A DNA stretch of 18,016 bases, taken from the NCBI GenBank assembly GCA_022730285.1, contig DZCQ01000014.1, positions 35,791 through 53,806 of the forward strand, read 5' to 3'. The DNA is from Flavobacterium psychrophilum. GTDB lineage: Bacteria; Bacteroidota; Bacteroidia; Flavobacteriales; Flavobacteriaceae. Position numbers and translations under genes: made by a program. Positions within the stretch are counted from its first letter, which is position 1. The number at the start of each line of letters is the position of its first letter. This document shows positions 5,884 through 13,445 of the stretch, piece after piece. The notes under the pieces are model-generated. The model searched no databases and had not been told where the DNA came from. It was given only the letters and a program-made list of their open reading frames with translations.

Positions 5884-8865
5884 ATGAAAATGAAATTTTT
5901 ATTTCTTTTGACTATTCTGACTTCTGCAATTAGCTATGGCCAGGTTATAAAAGGAAAAGTAACCGACAAAGATGGCATTACATTACCTGGTGTAAACGTA
6001 AAATCCTCCAATTCAAACACTTCTGCAACATCCGATTTTGACGGTGCTTTTGTTATCAAAGCAAATGCTGGAGACGAACTTGTTTTTACTTATATTGGTA
6101 TGCAAACACAAACGCTTCCCGCTTCTAATGACATGACTGTTGTAATGCAAGCAGAAAATACCAAATTAGAAGAAGTTGTTGTAATTGGTTATGGAACAGC
6201 AAAAAAGCGAGATTTAACAGGTTCTATCACAAAAATTGATGGAAAACAAGTATTTGACAAACCAAATACAAATGCTATTGCTTCTATTCAAGGTAAAGTT
6301 GCAGGGTTATCTGTCGTGAATACAGGGAAAATTGGAGAAGACCCAGATGTTAGACTTCGTGGTACTTCTAGTTTATACAATACAAAGCCACTTTATGTAG
6401 TAGATGGTCTTTTTACAGATAACATTAATTTTTTAAACCCAAACGATATTGAAAATATGGAAGTACTTAAAGATGGTTCCTCATTAGCAATATTTGGTGT
6501 GCGTGGTACAAATGGTGTAATTATAGTAACTACTAAAAAAGCCAAATCAGGAAAAACAATCATCAATTATAACACTTATGTTGGGGTTAAAACTATCACT
6601 GGAAAGCCTTCTTTAACAAATGCAGAGGAATTTAAAACATTATACAACGAGCAATTAGTTAATCAAGGTGCTGCACCATACACTTATTACAATCTTTTTA
6701 ATGGAAACACAGATTGGATTGATGAAATTTCAAACAATAATGCAGTTACTACCTCTAATAACTTGAGCATTATGAATGGAACAGAAAACAATAAATTTTC
6801 AATGGGAATTGGATATCTTACAGACGAAGGATTAGTTATAAACGAAAAATACAAGCGTGTAACAATGAATTTGAACGATGAATTACAAGTTTCTAAAAAA
6901 ATAAAAGTGGGAGTTAGTTTAAATGGATCTGATGCAAGATTACCACAAAGAGGGAATTTTGAAGGAGCATTAAGAGCAACACCAATAGTAACTGCATTCA
7001 ACACACAGCATGGACTATATAATCAGCTACCAGTAGCAATGGGTGCAGCACAATTAGGCAATCCATTGCTGGAAGTAGAAGCCAAAAAATTTACACAACT
7101 AAGTAGAGAAACACGTTTTCTAGGAAATGTATTCGCCGAAATTGAAATACTGAAAGATTTAAAATTTAAAGCTACCTATTTTGCAGATTTACAATATAAT
7201 AACGAAAGAGGATACAATCCAGTATTCAACGTTTATGCTGCCGAAATAGATGCAGAAACTCTTTATGGTACACAAGCTCTAACCTCTGTTTATCAAAGAG
7301 ATGCTAAAAAAGAAAATATACAACAAGATGTATTACTAACCTACAAAAAAACTTTCGGCAAACACGATTTTACTCTATTGGCTGGTAATACCAGATCAGA
7401 AACTAGTTACACAAAATCTGGAGTAAAAGCATTTCAATACCAAACGGGAGATGCAATACCAAACGATAAAAGATGGTGGTATGTAAATGCTTTTCCTTAT
7501 GTAGATCCTAATTCACTTGTTTTAGATGGTGGAGAACAATGGGATACTTCAACCATTTCATACCTTGGTCGTATGTTATATAGCTTTGATGGAAAGTATA
7601 TCTTAAATGCTTCCTTTAGAAGAGATGGCTCTTCTGAATTAAGAAAATTTCAAAACTTTTGGGCACTTGGTGCAGCTTGGGACATAACCAAAGAGAACTT
7701 TATGTCTAACCAAAAAACTCTAGATTTACTTAAAGTAAAAGCTTCTTATGCTGTACTAGGAAATCCATATACTTCCATACACTATCCTACTTATCCAAAT
7801 TATACAACTGGAGCAAGTGCAGTATTTGGAAACTCATTAGTACCCGCTTACATTTTAGCTTACAGACCAAATACCGATTTAGAATGGGAAAAAGTAACCT
7901 CTACAGAATTTGGCATTGAAACAGCTTCGTTAAACAATAGATTAAAATTTGAAGCAAGTTATTACCAGAAAAAAACCGAGAATTTATTAACTTTTGTAAC
8001 ACTAGGTGCCGAAAAATTCTATACCAATGCAGGAGAAATAGAAAATAAAGGGCTAGAACTAACCGCTAGTTGGAATGATAGGATTAATGATAACTTTAGT
8101 TACGGATTTGGAGGAAATTTAGCTACTATCAAAAATGAAGTAAAATCTATCTACCTAGACGGATTTCAAGTAGTAGATGGTGCATCTATTTCAAGAGCTG
8201 GCTCTCCAATAGGTTCTTTTTATGGATATGAAGTAGAAGGTGTTTACCAATCTTATGCAGACATTTTAAACTCCCCACCAAGCACTATTGGAAGTTATGG
8301 CCCTGGAGATTTAAAATACAAAGATATTAACGGTGATGGAAAAATAACTCCAGATGACAGAACTATCATAGGGAATCCTACTCCAGATTTTACGTATGGT
8401 GTAAATGCGAATGTTGCATACAAAAATTTAAGCTTATCAGTAGATGTACAAGGAGTTTATGGAAACGAAGTGTATAGAGAATGGGGGAACGGATCTACAT
8501 TTACACAATTTAATTATAGAACAGAACGTTTAGATAGATGGACCGGTGCAGGAACTTCCAATTGGGAGCCAAGAGTAAACGGTGCTTCCAACTATAACGA
8601 CGAAGCCTCTACTTATAAAATAGAAGATGGTAGCTATACAAGACTAAGAAACATTCAATTATCTTACAACTTAAATACCAAATTTTTACAAAAAATGAAC
8701 ATTCAAAATGTAAAAATATATGTGAATGCTCAAAATTTAGTTACTTGGAAAAATACTTCTGGATTTACCCCAGAAGCTGGTGGAACTCCAACAAGATTTG
8801 GGGTAGATAATGGTGGATATCCATTGCCTGCAATTACATCGTTTGGATTAAACGTTACATTTTAA
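5884..8865 (+). CDS. susC: SusC/RagA-family TonB-linked outer-membrane oligosaccharide transporter
   Basis: A 993-aa protein of normal SusC length. Order of parts: signal peptide (about 1-19, ending SYGQ), carboxypeptidase-regulatory-like domain (about 21-90, with GKVTDKDG, LPGVNV and DFDGAFVI), the SusC signature LEEVVVIGYGTAKKRDLTG (95-113) entering the plug domain (about to 230), then the 22-strand barrel to the C-terminus, ending in FGLNVTF with a terminal Phe. A Ca-binding-loop-like motif DINGDGKITPDDR sits at 814-826, as in many SusC proteins. There is no N-terminal STN domain, so control through an anti-sigma factor is not expected, which fits the separate transmembrane regulator. It imports oligosaccharides through the outer membrane with its SusD partner, 18 bases downstream. 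A second Met codon two positions in could also start the protein; the signal peptide is intact either way. Symbol denotes family. Confidence 0.96.
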   Translation: MKMKFLFLLTILTSAISYGQVIKGKVTDKDGITLPGVNVKSSNSNTSATSDFDGAFVIKANAGDELVFTYIGMQTQTLPASNDMTVVMQAENTKLEEVVVIGYGTAKKRDLTGSITKIDGKQVFDKPNTNAIASIQGKVAGLSVVNTGKIGEDPDVRLRGTSSLYNTKPLYVVDGLFTDNINFLNPNDIENMEVLKDGSSLAIFGVRGTNGVIIVTTKKAKSGKTIINYNTYVGVKTITGKPSLTNAEEFKTLYNEQLVNQGAAPYTYYNLFNGNTDWIDEISNNNAVTTSNNLSIMNGTENNKFSMGIGYLTDEGLVINEKYKRVTMNLNDELQVSKKIKVGVSLNGSDARLPQRGNFEGALRATPIVTAFNTQHGLYNQLPVAMGAAQLGNPLLEVEAKKFTQLSRETRFLGNVFAEIEILKDLKFKATYFADLQYNNERGYNPVFNVYAAEIDAETLYGTQALTSVYQRDAKKENIQQDVLLTYKKTFGKHDFTLLAGNTRSETSYTKSGVKAFQYQTGDAIPNDKRWWYVNAFPYVDPNSLVLDGGEQWDTSTISYLGRMLYSFDGKYILNASFRRDGSSELRKFQNFWALGAAWDITKENFMSNQKTLDLLKVKASYAVLGNPYTSIHYPTYPNYTTGASAVFGNSLVPAYILAYRPNTDLEWEKVTSTEFGIETASLNNRLKFEASYYQKKTENLLTFVTLGAEKFYTNAGEIENKGLELTASWNDRINDNFSYGFGGNLATIKNEVKSIYLDGFQVVDGASISRAGSPIGSFYGYEVEGVYQSYADILNSPPSTIGSYGPGDLKYKDINGDGKITPDDRTIIGNPTPDFTYGVNANVAYKNLSLSVDVQGVYGNEVYREWGNGSTFTQFNYRTERLDRWTGAGTSNWEPRVNGASNYNDEASTYKIEDGSYTRLRNIQLSYNLNTKFLQKMNIQNVKIYVNAQNLVTWKNTSGFTPEAGGTPTRFGVDNGGYPLPAITSFGLNVTF

Positions 8866-8883
8866 TAAAATAAAAAAGATATC

Positions 8884-10362
8884 ATGAAAAATTATAAATT
8901 TATTACTAAAACAGCATTACTAGCAATAGGTACGTTTAGCTTATTTACAGCTTGTAATGACGCAGATTTTCTAGACAAAAAACCGTTAGGAATGGCTACA
9001 GAAGGAGATTTAACTGCTGGTGGATTTGAAGAAAAAGCATTTGGTTTATACGGAAAAATTAGAGAGCAAGACGGAATTACAAACTGGGTTCGTTATTGGT
9101 TTCAATCAATTCGTTCTGATGATGCAGCAAAAGGCAGTTCAACTACAGATGCTGCTACACTAGGTAATATTTTTAACAACTTCAATTACAGTGCAACTGA
9201 GGGTTTAGCCGCAGCAAATTGGAACGGACATTTTGCTCTAATATACGCTTGTAACGACTTGATAGAAGCCGTAAATACAAGTGGTTCTACAGATATAGGT
9301 AGCATCACAAACAAAGCCGAAGCAATGGCAATTAGAGGTTTTGCTTATTTTGAACTACGAAGAGATTATGGAGAAGTTCCAATTGTTCTAAATAAAATAG
9401 TAAATCCTTCTGATGCTATCAAAGCAAAAGCTACACTTGCCGAAGTAGATGCTCAAATAGTTAGCGATTTAACTTTTGCAGCAGATAATTTACCACTTAG
9501 CTGGCCAGCATATCCAGGAAGAGTAACTAAAGGAATGGCAAATTCACTTTTAGCCAAATTATATTTATTTAAAGGAGATTGGACTAATGCTTTAGCAAAA
9601 GCAAATTTAGTTATAACTTCAGGGCAATATGCTTTAGTTCCTTCGTATGCAAGCATTTTCACACAAGCTGGCAACAACTCTACAGAGTCTATTTTTGAAG
9701 TACAATTCCTAAGAGTAGGAACAACTAATTATTCCAACAACTATTGGGAATCACAAGGAGTTAGAGGTTCTGGAATATGGGATTTAGGGTGGGGATTTAA
9801 TGTTCCAACAAACGATTTAATTGCGGCTTACGAAACAGGAGATCCAAGAAAGGATGATACTATTTTAACATCAGGGCAAAATGATGGAGAAGGAAACATA
9901 TTACCAACTAGTCCACCATTAGACCAAATGTATTGGAATAAAAAAGCGTACACTAGCAAAGCAGAAAGAACCTCTTATGCTGAGAATAAAAATCATTGGG
10001 AAAATATCAAACTAATTCGCTATGCAGATGTATTACTAATTGCTGCCGAAGCTGCAAATGAACTTGGTACTACCGCAACAGCAGAAGCAAATCTAGAAAT
10101 GATACGTGCTAGAGCGAGAGGTACTGCAAGTGTATTGCCTTATGTTACTGGTAGTCAATCTGTTTTAAGAAATGCTATCAAACAAGAACGAAGAGTAGAA
10201 TTTGCATTAGAAGGAGAGCGTTTTTACGATTTAGTTCGTTGGGGAGATGCTCCTACTGTATTGGGAGGTTTAGGATATACTTCTAGAAATGCACTATACC
10301 CAATTCCACAAACAGCAATAGATCAATCTGGCGGAATTTTAGTACAAAATCCTAATTATTAA
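8884..10362 (+). CDS. susD: SusD/RagB-family surface glycan-binding lipoprotein
   Basis: A 492-aa lipoprotein: signal peptide ending FTAC with lipidated Cys24, then acidic residues (NDADFLDKKP) as in surface-exposed Bacteroidota lipoproteins. SusD features include the helix segment AEAMAIRGFAYFELRRDYG (145-163) of the TPR-like scaffold and the C-terminal signature ERRVEFALEGERFYDLVRWG (435-454). It forms the lid of the SusC channel and delivers the glycan. Position directly after susC with an 18-base gap and an A-rich leader means one transcript. Sugar specificity cannot be read from the sequence. Symbol denotes family. Confidence 0.96.
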   Translation: MKNYKFITKTALLAIGTFSLFTACNDADFLDKKPLGMATEGDLTAGGFEEKAFGLYGKIREQDGITNWVRYWFQSIRSDDAAKGSSTTDAATLGNIFNNFNYSATEGLAAANWNGHFALIYACNDLIEAVNTSGSTDIGSITNKAEAMAIRGFAYFELRRDYGEVPIVLNKIVNPSDAIKAKATLAEVDAQIVSDLTFAADNLPLSWPAYPGRVTKGMANSLLAKLYLFKGDWTNALAKANLVITSGQYALVPSYASIFTQAGNNSTESIFEVQFLRVGTTNYSNNYWESQGVRGSGIWDLGWGFNVPTNDLIAAYETGDPRKDDTILTSGQNDGEGNILPTSPPLDQMYWNKKAYTSKAERTSYAENKNHWENIKLIRYADVLLIAAEAANELGTTATAEANLEMIRARARGTASVLPYVTGSQSVLRNAIKQERRVEFALEGERFYDLVRWGDAPTVLGGLGYTSRNALYPIPQTAIDQSGGILVQNPNY

Positions 10363-10379
10363 TTTAAAAAAATAAAATC

Positions 10380-11234
10380 ATGAAAAGAAATCATTTAAAA
10401 AAAATGTCTTTGTTTCTGTTTGCTGCATTAGTAACCACTATTTACAGTTGTCAAAATATGGATAGGCCAGAACTAGGAGATTACCCAAAAGATGCAAATG
10501 CACCAGGAGGCCCATTAAAATTTTATACTCCTTTTGATGGAACAACTAGCAATCCACTAATGAATGCAGTAGATCAAATTAGAGCAAATTTCCCTAGCAA
10601 TAACCCCTACACTCAAATAGATGGGGTAGAAGGAAAAGCAGTGGAAGGAGTAAATGGTACATTTATAAACTACGCCAAACCAAATGACTTTGGAGCAACT
10701 GCAAAAAGTTTCACCATTTCTTTTTGGGAAAAACATAATGGAGATACTAAAAACAACACGGGTACTAATGGTCCAGAATTTCCATTATCATTAACCTCAT
10801 CTAATGGACACTGGTCTGGCAGTACAGCTATGTTGTTAATTGAAGGTACAAATGCAGCAGCAGCTGTTAAGTTTCCAATTGCTGATAAAAATATGGCAGA
10901 TACATGGTTCGTGTGGGAAGGAGCAAATTCTGTACCAGGATTGTTAGATAACCAATGGCACCATTGTGCATTTGTATATGATGCTGCAACTTCTGGACTT
11001 ACCTTTTACAAAGACGGTATGGTAATAAGTACAAAATATTGGACAGGTCATGGAGATATAAACCTGGATAACGAAAAAATAACTGCTTTAAGAATTGGAT
11101 CAGGACCAGGTAACAATCCATCAACAGATGATTGGTTATCTTCCAATTGGAAAGGTGGTTTAGATCAATTTAGAATGTATAATACCGTTCTTTCAGCAAC
11201 AGAGGTTAATACACTTTTTACACAACATCAATAA
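10380..11234 (+). CDS. LamG/concanavalin A-like domain lipoprotein, probable surface glycan-binding protein
   Basis: A 284-aa lipoprotein with signal peptide ending IYSC (Cys24), a short linker with MDRPELGDYP, and then a single LamG-like jelly-roll (about 45-284). Domain evidence: LKFYTPFDGTT opening strand, TISFWEKH, the DNQWHHCAFVYD segment (190-201) and TFYKDGMVIST, all typical of Laminin_G_3 folds, ending in a WKGGLDQFRMYNTVLS strand. Length leaves no room for a catalytic domain. It takes the place usually held by SusE/SusF-type proteins, 17 bases after susD, so it most likely binds the target glucan at the surface. Bacterial LamG domains also occur in adhesins and in some enzymes, but no catalytic pattern is seen. 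Confidence 0.85.
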   Translation: MKRNHLKKMSLFLFAALVTTIYSCQNMDRPELGDYPKDANAPGGPLKFYTPFDGTTSNPLMNAVDQIRANFPSNNPYTQIDGVEGKAVEGVNGTFINYAKPNDFGATAKSFTISFWEKHNGDTKNNTGTNGPEFPLSLTSSNGHWSGSTAMLLIEGTNAAAAVKFPIADKNMADTWFVWEGANSVPGLLDNQWHHCAFVYDAATSGLTFYKDGMVISTKYWTGHGDINLDNEKITALRIGSGPGNNPSTDDWLSSNWKGGLDQFRMYNTVLSATEVNTLFTQHQ

Positions 11235-11247
11235 TTAAATTAATTAT

Positions 11248-11296
11248 AACAATCATGTAGCAACTAACTTTAGATGTTATATGATTGTTTTTTTTA
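11248..11296 (+). terminator. intrinsic terminator after the susC-susD-LamG operon
   Basis: AACAATCAT (11248-11256) pairs perfectly with ATGATTGTT (11281-11289). The stem can extend by six more pairs (11257-11262 with 11275-11280, two of them G-U) around a 12-base loop. A run of T follows directly (11288-11295). It starts 13 bases after the lipoprotein stop codon. It separates the import genes from the enzyme genes downstream, although partial read-through is possible. Confidence 0.88.
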
Positions 11297-11303
11297 TTAA
11301 ATA

Positions 11304-11323
11304 TACTTAGAATTTTCTAAGTA
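11304..11323. promoter_or_regulatory. 20-bp inverted repeat just before the GH144 gene
   Basis: Nine-base arms TACTTAGAA and TTCTAAGTA are separated by two T. The repeat lies 15 bases upstream of the GH144 start codon and after the T-run of the preceding terminator. It is not followed by a T-tract, so it is not an obvious terminator. It could be an operator or an mRNA 5'-end hairpin. No second exact copy was noticed in the window. Confidence 0.4.
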
Positions 11324-11338
11324 AAAAATACATTTGTA

Positions 11339-12721
11339 ATGAAAAGAACTGCAATCTCTATAATCTTTATTTTCTTCGTTTTTTTTCCAGCATGCCAATC
11401 GGATAAAAAAGTAGCACAAAGTACTACACAACCAACTCCAACTCCAGAAGTTACTTATACAGATACACAACTATTGGATATGGCAGAAAGTGAGTCTTTT
11501 AAGTATTTTTGGGACTATGCAGAAGTACATTCCAAATTAGCAAGAGAACGCTACCATACAGATAATCCTGGAAACGATGCTTATCTTGTTACAACTGGTG
11601 GTTCTGGCTTTGGGTTAATGAATATTATTGTTGGAGTAAGTAGAGGTTATGTTACAAGAGTAGAAGCAACAGATAGATTGCAAATTGCCTTAAATTATTT
11701 AGCGAATGCAAATCGTTTTCATGGTGCATGGCCACATTGGATGGACGGAAATACAGGAAATGTAGTCCCATTTGGAACTGTAGACAATGGAGGGGATCTT
11801 GTAGAAACTTCTTTTTTGTGTCAAGGACTTATTTGTGTCAGAGAATATTTTAAAAATGGAAATACCCAAGAGCAAGCTATCGCAAACCAAGCAGATGTAT
11901 TGTGGAAAGGAGTTGATTGGGATTGGTACCGAGATGGTCGAAATGTGCTATTATGGCATTGGTCTCCTGATTATAATTTTCAAATGAATTTTGAACTACG
12001 AGGCTATAATGAAGCTTTAATAACCTATGTTTTAGCAGCAGCATCGCCAACACACCCAATTCTTCCCATTGCCTATCAACAAGGTTGGGCTAATAATGGA
12101 GGAATTACTAGTAGTGCAACTAAATATAATATTCCAGTTATTGTAAACCATAATGGTGCAAATGGAAGTGTTGGTCCATTATTTTGGGCACATTATTCCT
12201 ATTTAGGTTTAGATCCAAGAGGTTTATCAGATAGTTATGTCACAAATTATTGGAATCTAGTTCGCAATCATGCACTTATTAATTTACAACATAGTATTCT
12301 AAATCCTAATAATTATGCTGGATATAGTGCAAAATGTTGGGGACTAACTGCTAGTTATTCCAGAAATAGCGATGGAAGCACAGGCTATTTTGCTCACGAT
12401 GTGAATCACGACAAAGGCGTTATTTCTCCTACAGCAGCAATTTCTAGTATTCCTTACACTCCATTAGAATCTATAAATTTTTTACGATATTTGTATCAGG
12501 AGAAAAAAAATCTAACAATAGGAATTTGTGGTCCTTATGATGCTTTTTCTATTGCGACAAACTGGTCCACACCTCGTTATTTAGCAATCGATCAAGGGAC
12601 AATTGTTCCGATGATTGAAAATTATAGAACAGGATTACTATGGAATTTATTTATGAATGCACCAGAGGTAAAACAAGGATTAATTAATTTAGGGTTTCAT
12701 TCTACACAATATAATTTTTAA
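11339..12721 (+). CDS. GH144-like endo-beta-1,2-glucanase lipoprotein (glucoamylase-like domain family)
   Basis: A 460-aa protein matching the usual length of GH144. Signal peptide ends FFPAC (Cys19), followed by QSDKK and a Thr/Pro-rich linker to about residue 38. The catalytic (alpha/alpha)6-type domain spans about 42-455, with MAESESFKYFWDYAE near its start, GGSGFGLM (87-94), GTVDNGGDLVETSFL (146-160, acidic residues D149, D153, E156), GYNEALITYVLA, GPYDAF and a C-terminal segment YLAIDQGTIVPMIENYRTG (acidic D418, E427). These belong to the Pfam 'Glycoamylase' family, whose characterised bacterial founder is an endo-beta-1,2-glucanase from Chitinophaga that releases sophorose-type oligosaccharides. 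Which acid is catalytic I cannot assign. It heads a tight enzyme block: the esterase begins 10 bases downstream and GH3 follows. Other beta-glucan activities are possible in uncharacterised members. Confidence 0.83.
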   Translation: MKRTAISIIFIFFVFFPACQSDKKVAQSTTQPTPTPEVTYTDTQLLDMAESESFKYFWDYAEVHSKLARERYHTDNPGNDAYLVTTGGSGFGLMNIIVGVSRGYVTRVEATDRLQIALNYLANANRFHGAWPHWMDGNTGNVVPFGTVDNGGDLVETSFLCQGLICVREYFKNGNTQEQAIANQADVLWKGVDWDWYRDGRNVLLWHWSPDYNFQMNFELRGYNEALITYVLAAASPTHPILPIAYQQGWANNGGITSSATKYNIPVIVNHNGANGSVGPLFWAHYSYLGLDPRGLSDSYVTNYWNLVRNHALINLQHSILNPNNYAGYSAKCWGLTASYSRNSDGSTGYFAHDVNHDKGVISPTAAISSIPYTPLESINFLRYLYQEKKNLTIGICGPYDAFSIATNWSTPRYLAIDQGTIVPMIENYRTGLLWNLFMNAPEVKQGLINLGFHSTQYNF

Positions 12722-12731
12722 ATTAAGTAAA

Positions 12732-13430
12732 ATGCTACAAAAAATAGTACTTATAGCGTTTGTAATCTTATCTTTATCGATAAGCAATGCACAAGAAACA
12801 AAGGGTTCTTTTTCGAAAGAAATGAAAACAAAATTAGAGTTTCATTACATTTTACAATTACCTAAAAATCAACAAGAAAAATTTCCTCTTTTAGTATTTT
12901 TACATGGTTCTGGCGAAAGAGGAATAATTTTAGAGAATGTAAAAGCACATAGCCCATTTACATACCAAGATAAAATTGCACAACCAATAGCTATACTTGC
13001 TCCACAATGTCCAGCAAACCAATGGTGGGATACAAAAGCATTGTACGAACTAATAAATAATATTATCGAAAAATACAATATAGATAAATCTCGGATATAC
13101 CTTACTGGATTAAGTATGGGTGGTTGGGGAGCATGGAAACTAGCCGAAGATTATCCAGAACTATTTGCAGCATTAGCCCCTGTTTGTGGTCCAGTAGATA
13201 GAAAAATGATGTTTGAAGTTGATAAAATAAAAAACATTCCCACACATATATATCATGGAGCATTAGACGATGTTGTCCCTCCTATCCAATCTATCGAAAT
13301 GTATCAAAAATTAAAAAAGATAAATCCGAACGCTTCGCTTACAATATTTCCAAATGACAATCATAACAGTTGGGACTCTACCTACTCCAATCCAGAATTT
13401 TACAATTGGTTATTTTTACAGCACTTATAA
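12732..13430 (+). CDS. secreted alpha/beta-hydrolase (esterase-like, COG4099/LpqC-type)
   Basis: A 232-aa protein with a signal peptide (about 1-20, ending SNAQ) and no lipobox, so periplasmic or secreted. The alpha/beta-hydrolase core is complete: oxyanion-hole motif FLHGSGERG (56-64), nucleophile elbow GLSMG with Ser128, acid Asp179 in HGALDDVVP, and His211 in DNHNSWDSTY. This arrangement is typical of the phospholipase/carboxylesterase, poly-hydroxybutyrate-depolymerase-like and 'predicted peptidase' group that often appears in PULs as a carbohydrate esterase. It sits between the GH144 (10-base gap) and GH3 (15-base gap) genes, so it should act on the same substrate, for example by removing ester-linked groups from the glucan. 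The ester it cleaves cannot be told from sequence. Confidence 0.82.
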   Translation: MLQKIVLIAFVILSLSISNAQETKGSFSKEMKTKLEFHYILQLPKNQQEKFPLLVFLHGSGERGIILENVKAHSPFTYQDKIAQPIAILAPQCPANQWWDTKALYELINNIIEKYNIDKSRIYLTGLSMGGWGAWKLAEDYPELFAALAPVCGPVDRKMMFEVDKIKNIPTHIYHGALDDVVPPIQSIEMYQKLKKINPNASLTIFPNDNHNSWDSTYSNPEFYNWLFLQHL

Positions 13431-13445
13431 TTTTTTTACTACAAA

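Noticed and set aside
5884..6180. STN domain in SusC that would imply sigma/anti-sigma control
   Set aside because: The signal peptide leads straight into the carboxypeptidase-regulatory-like domain; no extra 70-80 residue STN segment is present.
11329..11336. TACATTTG on the + strand as promoter of the GH144 gene
   Set aside because: It ends three bases before the ATG, so transcription would start inside the start codon or after it. There is no downstream Met that would keep the signal peptide.
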